Source of the DNA: Heligmosomoides polygyrus polygyrus
Taxonomy: Eukaryota > Nematoda > Chromadorea > Rhabditida > Heligmosomidae
Reading direction: 5' to 3'
Assembly (NCBI GenBank): GCA_947396885.1
Contig: OX377201.1
Span: 27,815,923 to 27,879,922, forward strand
DNA length: 64,000 nucleotides
The translations under genes and the position numbers were made by a program. Positions 11,825 through 24,427 of the stretch are shown in pieces. The notes below the pieces were generated by a model. That model was not told the origin of the DNA, searched no databases, and worked only from the letters and a program-made list of their open reading frames with translations. Position 1 is the first letter of the stretch, and every line of letters starts with the position of its first letter.

Positions 11825-12844
11825 TTAGGCTGTCCCATAAGTCCCCGCCGTTTTTTTTTTCACGATTCATTGCGGATTTCGCCTGCGGTCTCTTACATAG
11901 CGCTATGCAGCTTTCGAAAGAGACTGATTTTGTCTATCAGAACATGTATTGCATTTCTTTTTTCATCCTGAATTTCGCCATTTTTTAGGTCGTTAAAGTG
12001 AAAAGTGGCCATCTGCGCAGTTGTTCTCTCCGCTTAGGTTTGGGATTTTTTGCTCATTTTTCAAAGCATTTGGAAGACAATGTTCTGCACTACAAGAATA
12101 CGTGTCGGTCCTATTTGCTCACTTGTCCTTTATTGATTTTAGGCCATCAAATTGGGACGTCCGAAGGCGATTTATTTTTACCAACAGCTCCTCTGTGGTT
12201 AGACTTTTTTTGCTTGGTGTTATATGTCGGTCGAAAGAGAATTTCTTGCTCAATAAGAATTTGTGTCGCGTTTATTGCCTCATGCTGATTTCTGTCGAAT
12301 ATCAACAAAATGCCAAAGAGAGAAAAATGGTCTTCACCAACAAATCCTCCTTGTTCAGTTGTTGATATTTGACAGAAATCAGCATGAGTCAATAAACGCA
12401 ATAAATTCTTATTAAGCAAGACATCATCTTTCGAACGACATATAACACCAAGCAAAAAATTCCAACCACAGAACGGTCGGTAAAAATTCGGACGGAAAAG
12501 TCGAACGTCCCACTTTGATGGCCTAAAATCAATAAAGGACAAGTGAGCAAATAGAGCCCACATGCATTCTTGTAGTATAGAACATTGTCTTCCAAATGCT
12601 ATAAAAAACGGAGAAATTCCAAACATAGGCGGAGAGAAGCGAATGCGCAGATGGCCACTTTTTCACTTTTTCACTTTTCACATTAACGACCTAAACATTG
12701 ACACAATTCAGGATGAAAAAAGGAATGCAATGCACGGTTCTGATAGAGCAAATCATTCTCTTTCGAAGGCTATATGCAAGAGACCGCCGACGAAATCCGC
12801 AACGAATCGTTGAAAAAATGGCGGGGACATGTGGGACAACCTAA
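11825..12844. mobile_element. Mariner-type foldback element
   Basis: 1020 bp. Outer ends are TTAGGCTGTCCCATAAGTCC and, as complement, TTAGGTTGTCCCACATGTCC, typical mariner termini. TA lies at 11823-11824 and 12845-12846. The two arms (11825-12306 and 12361-12844, each about 480 bp) are inverted copies of each other around a spacer of about 54 bp. It therefore arose by inverted duplication of one end and carries no transposase. Confidence 0.88.
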
Positions 12845-12846
12845 TA

Positions 12847-15800
12847 CACAGGTATGAACAGATTTCAAGGAAGGTACAAGGTTTACTTTTAACTTTCCAC
12901 TGAACTTCCACTATGATCAAAATCCAGTTTTTGCGTCCACCCACTGTACTGGTGCATATTGCAACCACAACCGATATATAGATTGCTGAATTTATCGTCA
13001 GAATATAAGCAGAACTAAGCAATGAAGCCATTTTTGAGGAACAGATCACGACCACATAATTTCGTAGATGATTCGTAGTATGAAGTAGAATAAGTAGAAG
13101 TGGATAGCAGCTCGCATGCTGTTCTTTTTATGGAAGGATGTAATAGGTGATACACAAGGACCACTCCATTCTGAATCGATTTCTTCTTTTCGTCAGACAG
13201 CTACAGTTATAATCGAAGGCCTTATAAGGCGCATCAATGATGGATGCAGGAATGTGTGTAGACGCCCTCAGAAGCAGATTGACGACGAGTCCAGAAACGG
13301 AATTAGTGGGCACCAGGTACTAATTCACATCTACAACTCCGAAAACCGCTCCTCAGTGGACACCACCTAGGTGACGTAGAAGGTCAGAGCCGTTCTCGCT
13401 ACAGCGCAATAATGATTCAGCAGTGAATCGGCATGCTCCCATATGTAACGCCTGACAAAAGTTTTGAAGCAGATCTCCTTTTCGACCGCAATCTAGGACT
13501 GAAGACTACAATTTCTTGAAAACCTAAAGGAAGATGCACATTTGAAGTCGTTGTCAACATTAGCATGAAGTATTTAATATTAGCTGTCGTGCTTTTCGGA
13601 AGGATCTACTGTGAAAAGAAAGAGAAAACAAGAGAAAGAGAAGTGAATGTCGTTCGTTTAGCCGAGGATAGTGCCACATGTGGCATCGCAAGAAATACGT
13701 CGCTAGCAAAGGGAACGAGAAATATCGATGCAATGTGATGAAAGTAGTGACACGAAATCGTATCATCGACCGCGTGAAGACAGAGTACTTGATTTGGAAC
13801 TGGGGTTGCACTGATACCCATGCGATCAATAGGTGATCCGAAAAATGATAAACATCTCGGGATGCACCGCAGTTATCTTGATGTAGACAGGTTCAGTGAA
13901 GACGTCAAGACAGACTGCTTGGGCGTCCACCTACGAGGACGTCTAGAGGTTTGTTTACAAATCACTTTGAATGAATTTTGATCACATCATTAATAACTAT
14001 CACTATTAATGATGTGATCAAAATTCTTTAATAAAATTCACCGTCACAGGTAGCCCTCGTATATTCCAATGTTAGCGAAAAATACATTGCAATAGTTCCA
14101 TTCTCTTAAGTGACAATAAAAAAAATGACATGAGAAGAATAACGTTCAGAAAACGACGGTTCAAGTACAGACGTCTTCACATTCCACAACCTTGCCTTTT
14201 CGTAGATCGCTCGTATTTACACTTCCTGTTTCAATTCCATACTCAATATTTACATTCTGATAAGAATAACTTTAACTACTTTTTGCCATTTCCAGCATAA
14301 ATATGAACAGCATGAACGGACGCTGCAATAATATACCCTCTCCCTCGAAATCCATCAATTTTAGAATGAAGCGCTTACCTGAAAGCTATTGCTTAGTAGT
14401 CCATGGACGTTGTTTTGAAAACAGAATACTCTAAAACATGACATAAAATTTAGTTAAACACACTTCTCCCTTTGCTATCAGATTCTCCTCCCCTCTACAC
14501 CTTACTATTACTGCTATTGCACTTAGCATATTTCGTCAGCGTAGTCCCACAGAATTCAGTTGCAAAAAGTAATTTTCCTTTGAAATATGAATTTTATAAC
14601 CAAATACCATCATAATTTTGAAAACTTTTTTATAAGGTAGGTAATGAGAAAGATACTGGAAGCAACGAAGGTTGCCTTCGTATAATAAATAAAGAAAAGA
14701 AACATTCGCGTAGAAGTGAACAGCTAGGCGAAGCCAGGATGAATTTTATCTATAAAATCAATACATCTAAAGACGGTTGTTCCGTCTACATGCTTCAGAA
14801 AATATACAAAGGCGGAAACTTAACCGAACAAAACAGTTTAAATTATGAAAAACGGTTTTACACCATGAGGGAGCAAGCTTGCAATTCATATCAATTGCTT
14901 AAAAAGCGTCAACAAAGTTGGCAATGTGACAATGGGTTAGAACCAGCATCGCTTTACTTTAGAAGACTATGTGTGCATTTTATTAGCACACCTACATCCT
15001 AATAATATGAAGAAACATCTTGTATAAAAATCGCTCAGGCCAGCGCACAACCTAGGTAAAGAAATCTCAATTTTGTTATCTGTTAAACGTATGCGAAAAT
15101 TAAGCAGCCTGTAAAGTAACTGTAACTAACTAAGTGCCATCGTAGAACGACTATGGCTAGTCTTGTGACTAGGCGTAACACTTAAAATGTTTTACAGCAG
15201 TGTAACCAACACGTGGTAATGTTAAAAAGGGGAACCTAAATGCCTGAAGAGACACGAGATGGAAAAAGCGTCATTAAATTTTTAAAGGAAGCACTAGCTC
15301 AAGCGAAGAATGAGGTAGCAGCACCCTGGGTAATAGTAATGTAAATCACAGGACAAGAATTTGGCATGGCATGGAAAGGGGGGGGGTATAATTATGAATC
15401 GTCGTCGCAAACGTTTCTTTGACAACGTCGGTATACGCCCAGAGAATGGAATGCACAAGGACACCGTCCGAGACCAAGCCACCGTCGACGACACGGCGTT
15501 GACTCCAGCTTTGAAGGAACACACTGCATTTAATGGCCCTCATTTCATACTAATGCAACTGGTGAAAGGCCGTTAAATGTTATGAAAGAAATGGGAAACT
15601 AAAAAGCATAGAGAAAACTGGACTAAGCATGCTAATAAAGCATTTTTCGGGAACCCAAAGCGAACCATTCCCTGAAGTTCATTCTACTACAAGAAACGCA
15701 GAAACTTAGCTTGATAAGCATGAACTCCAGCGTGCCACTTCCTGTCTATCTACGAGAAAAGAATGGAACAGTAAGTGGAACAGCCAACAAGGAACTAAAG

Positions 15801-16186
15801 CCACGATAATTACAGATCTCTGTAGATAGCTGTCAAGTCATATTTCATCGCCGCAGCGGCGAAAGTGCCGAACTTCTACGATCAATCGAGGAACAGAGAT
15901 TGTTTCGGGAGCTGGTACCTTTTCATTCACGGAATCAAGCATGGTCTAAATTGTTTAAGCAAGAGGTATGATATACTAGCGCGGAAAGCGTTTGAAGGAC
16001 AACTAGTCAGATCTCACCGCGAACTATTCTTCCTTCACTTACAATAAAAGCGAAACGAACTGACAATGAGAACTGCTGATGAGCTATTTCGAGAGGACAA
16101 ATCCACGTAGAAAACGAAAGGAAACACAGCCTGATGTTTACCATTCCCTCTTAGAACAACCCATCCATTCTATTTCTGTGCCATAC
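12847..16186. other. Mostly featureless; one possible exon and one hairpin
   Basis: A splice-bounded 40-codon frame on the plus strand (13197-13316, acceptor CTTTTCGTCAG, donor CAG|GTACTA) overlaps an equally open minus-strand frame, so I cannot assign a strand. A perfect 23-bp hairpin with an 8-nt loop is at 13973-14026. The frames at 14739-15002 and 15361-15576 are unrecognised. Confidence 0.35.
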
Positions 16187-19100
16187 CTTGGGGCCATTTG
16201 AATGCGTAAACGGTGTATATAGTGACCTGCACTGGCCACATCGTAGCCAATATAACGTCTGCACTTCTCACAGGCGCTTTGTAACAAGTCAGAAACTCTG
16301 GACAGACTGCATGCTTAACTAGTCTTGGCATGAAATGTACGTACACACAATTCGTGGCGTGACGTAAGATCAAGACTCCTGAGATAGATTGGACCATGTA
16401 GGAGCACGCGACTGAAGAGAGCTTCGCTAAAATAATAACCATTTTTGTTGTAGCCAAGTGTTTAACTGTATACTTTTCAGACTCTGCATATCGTTAGCTG
16501 TCACCATGAAGTACTGACATTATTCTCCTTTCATGCAAATCACCCGCTAAAATATTATTTGGCTTCTCAAGAACCGTCTGCCCAAAGAGGAATCCAATTC
16601 ACTTGAACAGAAGTCCCCTGCTTGCAAATTATACACAAGTTCAGAGAATTTCTTCAACACATTGAATAGGAGACCTGGATCCGCGTGCCATCACGAATCG
16701 ATCCACGGTTCGACCAGACAGTTTAGCCTTCGTTCCTCCAGGGGCCGGATTCATCAAAGTTACTGCAGTAACTTTAACAGAACCGTAAACGAAAGCTCAG
16801 ATAACGTGGCTTATAGCTCACCATATCGTTTGATAAGCCGAGTTATCTGAGCTATTTGCTTACAATTCTCCGTTAAAGTTACTGCAGTAACTTTGATAAA
16901 TCCGGCCCCAGAATCGATGAATTGCTGCAAGACTTGTCTGGAACGGGTGAAACGCTGATTTCTTGGAGGACTGGCTACCACAAGTCAAACGTATGCTTTA
17001 ATTGCTTTTACTAATACCAGCAGAAGTGAAACATACGATCCAGACAGGCCTGATTAAAGTCAACATGTCTTTTGTTCAGTACTTGGACGTAATCGGTACT
17101 TTTCGCCGCTATGACAGACAATTAAGGGAGAGTTACAGGACCGCACTCGTTCACTGGGAAAGACCAAGCTATTTGCTCTTCATTTACCTACTGCCTTCCA
17201 CTTTAGCTTTGACCACACATTGAAGCAAAACTTGCTACCTTACATCAGAAATCAGACTCGATGAACACATCCGTAAAGGAGTCTAGAAGTAGAGGTCAGC
17301 AGCAATTTTTTTAAAATGCATTGCAAGCCGTGTGCTCTATCAGCAAAAAAAAACGAAGGGATTACAAAAATAAAGTTAGCAGACTGAAATGGCAATAGAC
17401 TTCAAAAAACTGTACATCTTAGAAAATTTTTAGGGTTTCTGTATATGTCCGGAGGTGGATGTTAAAAGCAAAATTTTTACATCAACCTTAACATTAACAT
17501 CAAAACAGAAATAAAGTTAGCAGACGGAAAGGACAATAAAATTGAGCAAACTGTACGCTTTAGAAAATAATTAGTTACTGGAAATTTTAAGAAGTGGGTG
17601 TTAAAGACAGAATTTGCTTCTGTACACCTGAAAGCAGAGACTAGACACAGACACAGTGCAACACTTGCAGAGAACGTTCTGCAAAATCTTAAACAAAAAC
17701 GTGTACACTCACGCGATAGTCCGTGAACAAATGCTGGTAACCTTGACTGTTCTCCCTGAAAGTATTCTCTATCATATTCGTATTTCGGGAAGAAAAACCT
17801 GCTTGCGTTGTGTGCCTACAATGGCGATTATAAAAGTGCAAAGAGAGTGAGTTTCAGCAACACACAAGCGGAAGAGAATAACATGGCAATGCATGCAATT
17901 ACATGGAACCCATTACATAAAATGTTTTCTTGTAACCTTTGAAGGAAGCGTGAGCACCGCTTTGCTGACAGGTAATAAAGGTAAAAGTGCTTAATCAAGT
18001 AGTTCGAAAGAATTATTTGATACCATAAGACACACCTGTTCCTGCTTATGTGGCCTATAGCAAGGACCTGCAAAAGTTTACCTAGCAGGGCCAGATTCAT
18101 CAACGACTTACATAGATTTAACGGATAAATTACAGCCGAAATTCCTGAAAAAACGCGAGTTAACGCAGCTTATCAGCCGGGTGATATGGTGAAACGTTGG
18201 CGTTATCATGAATTCGGCTGTAATTTCTCCGTTAAATTTCTGTAAGTCGCTGATGAATCTGGCCCCAGCTAACCACCAATAAAGCGCCCAAAGTGACCTT
18301 TGCCAGCCCAACGGCAGTTAGCCAGAAGGCGAGATAATTTCATCCACAGATAGCTGTAATATATGCATTCCCTATCGAAAGAGTTCACCCACATGTATCC
18401 AGACATTGCCCTAACCATAAGCATTATGATTTGAATCCTCCCAACCAATTAGGATAAAGAGCTTCTGAAATGCGCTACATAATCCTATTTCCTTCCCCTT
18501 GTAAACTCACCCTCCGGACTCGAGTAAGGTCGTCCTGTCATGATCGGGTGCATTCCAAAACGTCGCATGGCGTAGCCAACCAGCGGCTGACACTCTGAAA
18601 ACGATAAAAACAGTAGTACTGAAGTATAGCTGAGCTGAGCGGCCGTAGAAGCATAGAATAAAGAAGGGAGTTTTCAAGTTCAAATTAATCATTCCGTATC
18701 TTTCAAACGATACAATTTTATGGACAAATGCTAATTGTAGCTCAATTATTGCTGTAAGGTAGGATTTTTTTAGAGCAAATTCAAGGATTATGGAAAATTG
18801 GCTGTTGTTTATCACAATCGCTAGACCGTAACATCATTATAGCATCATCCCAGACTTAGAACAAACCTACGATCTATACATCGGTTGTCAAACATAGACG
18901 CATTTAGTATCAACAACTTTGCTGTTAAGACGTTCATACTCAGTAGACGATGCAATGTATCCTCACAATTAACCATGCGCATTACACGATTGCTGCGTAT
19001 AAGAAGATTGGTTTGTGGCCTACGAATGCGTCAAATTTTACCTCAACGAAAAAAATCGAAAACCGAAAAACGGGGTGCACCAGGAAAAGAGCGCCCGAAA

Positions 19101-19413
19101 CCGTAAACACGAGTGAGAAAACAGTAACGACGAAAAATTGTCTGTTGCTCAAACCTGTGTTCAAAATGGCGGTAAGAACTACCGTTACTGCTTCTCCAAC
19201 TGAGCGAGCAATTAAGTCTCATATCGTACTTTTCACTCGAGCCCCTACTACCTTCGTTTTCAGCAATGCCGCTGATGACATAGCTGTCCTCAACAAATGT
19301 AGCTAGGCCAAGAGTATTGACACCGCGGTACAGCGGTTTTCCAAGAGTTTCACGGCATACGAAATCGTTGTTAGATCCATCCCAGTCGTTGGTATCGCGA
19401 AAGCGCCTTCCAT
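16187..19413 (-). CDS. Unrecognised host gene, five exons (partial at both ends)
   Basis: Minus-strand exons are 19413-19252, 18594-18511, 17755-17713, 16426-16349 and 16297-16187. Each has AG/GT borders (for example GTTTTCAG at 18595, donor GGAGG|GTGAGT at 18511, CTTTCAG at 17756). All four junction phases fit, giving 159 codons with no stop. Readable stretches are CRETLGKPLYRGVNTLGLA, then CQPLVGYAMRRFGMHPIMTG, then EALFSRVLLHGPIYLRSLDL, then ACEKCRRYIGYDVASAGHYI. The last contains a CxxC pair. No signal peptide or membrane segment is evident in this part. The start, the end and the function are unknown. The shortest intron is 51 bp, normal for nematodes. The 18088 and 16741 MITEs sit in its introns. 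Confidence 0.7.
16741..16909. mobile_element. Palindromic MITE, GGGGCCGGATTCATCAA family, copy 1
   Basis: 169 bp with inverted ends GGGGCCGGATTCATCAAAGT and complement; the arms extend about 60 bp. An internal CTCAGATAAC/GTTATCTGAG pair continues the fold. The TSD is not clear. It is intronic in the unrecognised gene. Confidence 0.8.
17370..17645. repeat. Diverged 141-bp tandem duplication
   Basis: ATAAAGTTAGCAGAC starts units at 17370 and 17511. Both units also share ACTGTAC..TTAGAAAAT and GTTAAA.ACAGAATTT-like phrases. Confidence 0.65.
18088..18266. mobile_element. Palindromic MITE, GGGGCCGGATTCATCAA family, copy 2 (diverged)
   Basis: 179 bp with ends GGGCCAGATTCATCAACGAC and complement. 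The arms include TTTAACGGATAAATTACAGC. It belongs to the same family as 16741-16909 but a different subfamily. TSD unclear. Confidence 0.78.
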
Positions 19414-20177
19414 CTTACTTCAACGTTTTCCTCTAGAAAAGACGAAGGACGAACGACGAGTCAAGTGAAAAGGCTAGAAACTCTCAAACGCTGTGAAAAA
19501 TCCCCACATATCTACAGTTAGGCAAGCCTCCTAAGATCGCTCTGTGAACGGTGACGGAATTCGGCCGTCTCGTGTGGAGAAGTTGCACTGAGTTGAATGA
19601 TTTCCATCGGGTAGCCAGCCAAACCACGTGCTGCACGAGATAAATATTTTCAAGCGTCCCCATAGAAATTCCATCGCACTCGTATAAGTGGAGGACACTA
19701 AACATTCCCAAGGAAGACAGCATCGAAGAAGTCAGACTGGAAAACAGGTCAATTGAGTTTTTGCCTCTAGCATAAGCCTGCATTACTGATACGAGGAAAG
19801 GACAACCGAAAACAAAAAGTGATGAAGCAGTGTTCCAGACTAGGAAATAGCAACATTATTCTTTGAAGTAAATTGGGTTAGTGTTCTTTTTTGGTGGACC
19901 CATAGTACGGAACAGACGCCGGATTTTTTCATGGGTCACATCAAGTCAGTATATTGTCTAAATTCTCGTTTAAACTGCCAGCTTGATATCCAGCAGAAGT
20001 GGAATGCGTAGCGCATTCCACGATGGGATTGATTCACACCGTCCTTTAAACGTATCTTTGGTTTTCTATGGCAGCGTGGTTGCGGAGTCCAATGCATGCA
20101 ACATGGTCCGAACTGAGTTTGTTATTTCGGGCCTTGGCCAGGCCAACTAAGCCTTACATATATTATTTCTGGGTTAA
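19414..20177. other. No confirmed gene
   Basis: Should hold upstream exons of the 16187-19413 gene, but none was found whose phase joins to 19413. Confidence 0.4.
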
Positions 20178-20185
20178 GAAATTGG

Positions 20186-20678
20186 GGATCTATCCTAGTC
20201 CGGGGGGGCACATAACTAAAAGGTATTATATGTAATAAATCCACTTGAGACTTACCAAGCGGCTCCTACAGAACAACATGAGACCTAAACAAGAAAAGTC
20301 ACGAAGAAAAAAAAAAGGAAAAAATTACATTTGTTGCGGTTGTAAGCAGGCAAAGCTTGTGCCCTCCTCACCATGTTAGATCCTGGTTATAACATGTCAA
20401 GCGGCGGTCAGCACGCGGCATGCGGCTTCATGCGCCCTCTCCACCATGCTAGATCTTGGTTATAACATATCAGCCGGCACCAGCACGCGGCGTGCCTCCA
20501 TTCCATCGCTCGTTGTCCGCCGAGACGGTTGTAAACCGCGGCGATTTTTTTTCGTTTGTTCGCTCGTTTTCGATTTCTTTTAGGTTCCAGATTGTTCTCT
20601 AGGAGCCGCTCGGTAAGTTTCAATTCATTTTGTTGCCTACTTTTTAGTTATGTGGCCCCTCCGGACTAGGATAAATCC
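20186..20678. mobile_element. Foldback element with 8-bp TSD (hAT-type) and internal tandem
   Basis: Ends GGATCTATCCTAGTCCGG (left) and GGATTTATCCTAGTCCGG (right, complement) continue into inverted arms of about 100 bp. GAAATTGG flanks both sides (20178-20185 and 20679-20686). The centre holds two 72-bp tandem units, starting at 20361 and 20433 with GCCCTC..CACCATG. No coding capacity. Confidence 0.82.
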
Positions 20679-21447
20679 GAAATTGGTGCCTGTCTGGGAA
20701 GAGTAAGATACTGATTTGTTCATCTATTGGCCACCATAATTCGATATGCGCATTCAGATTACCTTAACAGCACCTACTAGAACTAGGATAGAAAGCTCAT
20801 GTGAGGATAAGAATCTCAGTTGAACACAAAATACTAAAAATATACAGTGCTTAGGTCATATGCCATCATATAAGTGAAGGGACTGTACTATAGAGAGGAA
20901 CGAAAAATTTAAGATAAATATTGACCAACGCAGCCCATCGTCCCTTATAGCTACTTAATTTCATTTTGCCGTAATCACCAAACGCTTAAAACGCTGAACT
21001 CAATGTAGGATTTCGTCCGAGTAGGATCCAACACCTTGACGATCACCGCTGCAGGACCTACTATAAACGAACTCTACAGGGCAAAAATTCGCTACAAACA
21101 ATCCGGCTGGGGTTGCGACGATCTAGAACATCGGAATAGTAAGAGCAAAAGGAAAAAGTAATAATCAGAAGAGTCCACCTCCTCCAAACTAGTATTGGTC
21201 CTACTGGTGTTAGAATATAGCCACCGCCCAAAGTGTTCCAGAAAACTGTGAAATCCCAGTATGGGGAGGCAGAAGGTCAACACGGGAAGGGGGGTCATTC
21301 CTAGGACAACGAGTTTGCCCTGCTTTCTTTAGAGTTTGTTATTGTGGCACAATCCCTGCCCTGGGCTAGACCACCTCTAGGAGCCTAAAATATTCGATCC
21401 AACACTGGCACGTCGAAAATATCCAAGCCTTGGTGGAACTCACTCCA

Positions 21448-21492
21448 CCTAGTTCGGAGGGACTTACTCCGGGTTAGTCCCTCCGAACTAGG
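21448..21492. repeat. 17-bp perfect hairpin
   Basis: CCTAGTTCGGAGGGACT and its complement surround an 11-nt loop. Possibly a deletion remnant of a foldback element. Confidence 0.7.
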
Positions 21493-22515
21493 AATGCAAC
21501 CATTCGACCATTAACGAAACTAACGGCGAACGACGGTGAACGGCAAACTGCTGTTGAGGTGTGGACGTCAGGAACCGCCGTCCGGAATGGGTGGCGACAT
21601 ATGAGAAGTCGAAAGCAGGGCTGAAACCCGTTGACCATGAGGTTCCAACAGTTCCGTGAAAACGAATCCTATCAGATAGGACTGAACTAATTCTCACCTA
21701 TCATCATTCTGGTGGACATCGTCGCTGCCTATCGGGGACACAATGTCGTCAAGTTCGTCAGGCCACTCGTCCAACGCATTCATCATCTTGAATGAGCACT
21801 AGGCCGCTAACAACGTGCCATTAGAAACCTGAAGAACTCGGTTTCAGTTGGGATCATCCGGCACAGTCAATTCAAGTTGCAGATGCAGATGCAGAAGCAA
21901 ATCCTTGATGGTACCCGACGCACCGCCGCGTCATGGGAAACTCGCCTGCGGACGAAAGGGCGTGGCCTGGAACTCCTCGTTGGGCGTAAACAAAAAAGTA
22001 CGGACGAGTCTTCACGCGGTGTTGCGACAATGCACTTCGACGTTTTTCATGCATTGATAGACTTTTCAAGGAGTGGTAGCGACCTCGATGAACTTTGCAG
22101 TACGAAGAAAACGTCAAACTCGACAACCCTTCATTGTCAGTTGCCATTCTCAATCGAGAATGGTATATACGAGACCGACGGTTGCTCCCGGACCTTTCAT
22201 TCACATGAGATACACCAGTCCACGGCGTTGGTGCATATCAGGTCCCAGCGAACTACTCGTCCGAGATTGGGAGGCGACATTAAGCCAATGCGTTCAGAAC
22301 TATGTCACTACGTTGTTGCGTCTAAAGTCGTTCACGGTGGCGGGCATGTGCTGAATCCCGTTGCTTTCCTCCTCTTACTACGCCGCGCCGCCAGCCTTAG
22401 AATAACATCCTAGATCCTCCGAAAACTCGTCCGTATTTGTACGTTTAATGGCTAGTTGGCCTGGTGAAGTCGCAATGTTCCAGTCCATCGTCGTCAGTCG
22501 GCTCCCTGGCGCTAT
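21493..22515. other. GC-richer unrecognised stretch
   Basis: Contains a 178-codon plus-strand frame (21877-22413) and an overlapping 110-codon minus-strand frame. Neither shows domains, and composition suggests a repeat more than a gene. The plus frame begins with a short Met-Gln repeat from CAGATG units. Confidence 0.3.
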
Positions 22516-22518
22516 GTT

Positions 22519-22880
22519 AGTTGGGGGGGGGGGGGGGTCACTTTGCAAAAAGTGTCACAGACACGAAAGAAAGAAACGATAACACACTGATAGTAAAGAG
22601 AATAGCCAAACAATGCTATAGCTCTGTTCTGTGTTCTCCTCCACGTCAGCGGAGGAGAGCACAGATTTAGGCAGGGGAAGAGACTCCAGGGTGTGGCTCG
22701 AGTGACGCACCCGTGCTAGAATTGCCTACATCCTGGAGTTCCCTCCCTCGCCAAATTCGGAAGCACGTAAAACACAGATCTGTAATCGAAAAGCGGAGAT
22801 AAGACTGCATTCATATTCGCTGTATGTAGCTACTCGCCGCGGCAGGCCATGGTGACCCCCCCCCCCCCCAACTACCATAG
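22519..22880. repeat. GC-rich repeat related to the core of the 10.6-kb foldback element
   Basis: Shares in order GGAGAGCACA, AGGCAGGGGA, ACTCC.GGGTGTGG, ACCCGTG, AATTGCCT, GAGATAAGACTGCATT and a terminal C run with 10870-11066. It is bounded by a G run (22519-22535) and a C run (22857-22869). The long arms of the 10.6-kb copy are absent. Confidence 0.7.
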
Positions 22881-24105
22881 CGCCGGCTCCCTGTTTGACA
22901 CACTTTAATTCGATAGTAACTAACGATCGCCACTAGATCGAATGCTGCTCTAAGCATATAGACCTGTTCATACTTCGCGACGGCAGCGACTAGACCGACG
23001 AGAGCGACAGCAACGCCCGGAAAGTATGGCCGCCGCGCGAGCACGCCGCGTGCGCGACTCGCCAGCCATTCACTGGCAGTGCGCACGAGATTTACTCACA
23101 CGAGTTCCATCAGTGGGATTCTTGCTGCATGCAAACGAGAACTGGCTACTACGAATTTTCGCTGTTGACTAACAGCAAACTAAATAACACTAACAGCTGA
23201 CTATTATTGGGACTACTATTGTGATAAGGTCTTCACTATTAGTAGGAGGTTAGTGATAATAGTATATCTGATAGCCTAAGACTATTAGTAGAAACCTTAT
23301 ACCATTTTCACGTCAAATTTGACACTTCTCACGTCGAATTGGGAATTATTGTAAACAAGCGTGATGCTTTTCGGCGTGCTTTTCAACTCAAAGTGAACGC
23401 CTTCCAATTCAAAGCGAGCGGGTTTCGGTCAAGTTAGAGGATCTCTAAGGAGAGAGGACAATTGTTTGCTTAAGAAAGTTTTGGTATAATTTTCTTTGGA
23501 ATTGTGTGGTTGACGTGCCTGAATAAGTGTAATAATTTTGTTAGGCATTTAATATGTTAAGATCAAATAATAGATTTAATGTTGTTCTAAAACGCAATGA
23601 AGCAGTAATCATTTAGTACATTAAAAAAGCGCGCCATACATCCGATTAGCCCGTCGCGTTTTTTATTTGATTAATAGTATGAGTGACGCTTACAAGAAGC
23701 TTCAAGGTGAAGATATGTGTGCTCCTTGAAATTGTTTTGGTTGTGTAATACAGGTGTGAAATTGCATGCAAAATTTTCTAACAATCAACCAAGCATCGCG
23801 ACGTCTTAGAGAGGGCATGGCGTAGTCCCTTTATGGTGCAAGAATGGCCGCCTTTCTGCTCTTCAGAACAAGCTTTAAACCATTGTTTTTCCTCAAAAAA
23901 TTAGAATTTTATAAAGTTTCAAACAATGTCTTAACATGCTGAGTGGGTAAGTCAAATACTAAAGAAGTCATTCTGAAAATTCGAAGGTGTTCATTTTTCA
24001 AGAGGTTCATTTCTCGAATGAAATTATTCCAACCTTATTGTAGAGCCTCCAGTTTAACGTTCAAGAAGCTCGTTTTGATTTCGATAGTATTAGACCTGTT
24101 TAGAA
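22881..24105. other. No gene; includes diverged AT-rich repeat
   Basis: From about 23290 to 24105 it shares the interspersed AT-rich family phrases (TTTTCACGTCAAATTTGACA, TTGGTATAATTTTCTTTGGA) seen at 39255 and 45950. Confidence 0.45.
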
Positions 24106-24109
24106 GAGG

Positions 24110-24427
24110 GGTTCAATCCCAATGAGGGGGAGGCACGGTGGCCTCGGGCCGGAACGCATGTGTGCGCGTCGACAGGTTCACCGGGCGATACGTAAAGGAT
24201 GTCGCGGGCTCCACGTATCGACCCACGGCCACCGTACTGCTATCCCTATCGTATCACCACGGTGAACCTGTCGACGCGCCTTTTTTCCTCTTTTCGTCTA
24301 AATTTCCTCTTTATTTCAGGAAGAAGACTGCAATAGCCACTCTAGGGGTCCAGATAGGCATGTTATGTTGCAAGTATTCATCTGTGAGTATTGAGTGCCC
24401 CCCCCCCTCCCTCATTGGGATTGAACC
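24110..24427. mobile_element. Foldback element, GGTTCAATCCCAATGAGGG ends
   Basis: 19-bp perfect inverted ends at 24110-24128 and 24409-24427. A second inner 20-bp pair (GCGCGTCGACAGGTTCACCG) lies at 24164-24183 and 24260-24279. No TSD is clear. It contains a C run near the right end. Confidence 0.7.

Noticed and set aside
13197..13316. Plus-strand 40-codon splice-bounded frame
   Set aside because: The minus strand of the same stretch is also open and protein-like; the strand cannot be decided, so it was not called a gene.
19535..19630. Minus-strand frame TWFGWLPDGNHSTQCNFSTR
   Set aside because: Has a plausible acceptor but no donor in a phase that joins the 19413 exon.
21877..22413. 178-codon plus-strand frame as a host gene
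   Set aside because: No domain, no splice context, overlapping minus-strand frame.
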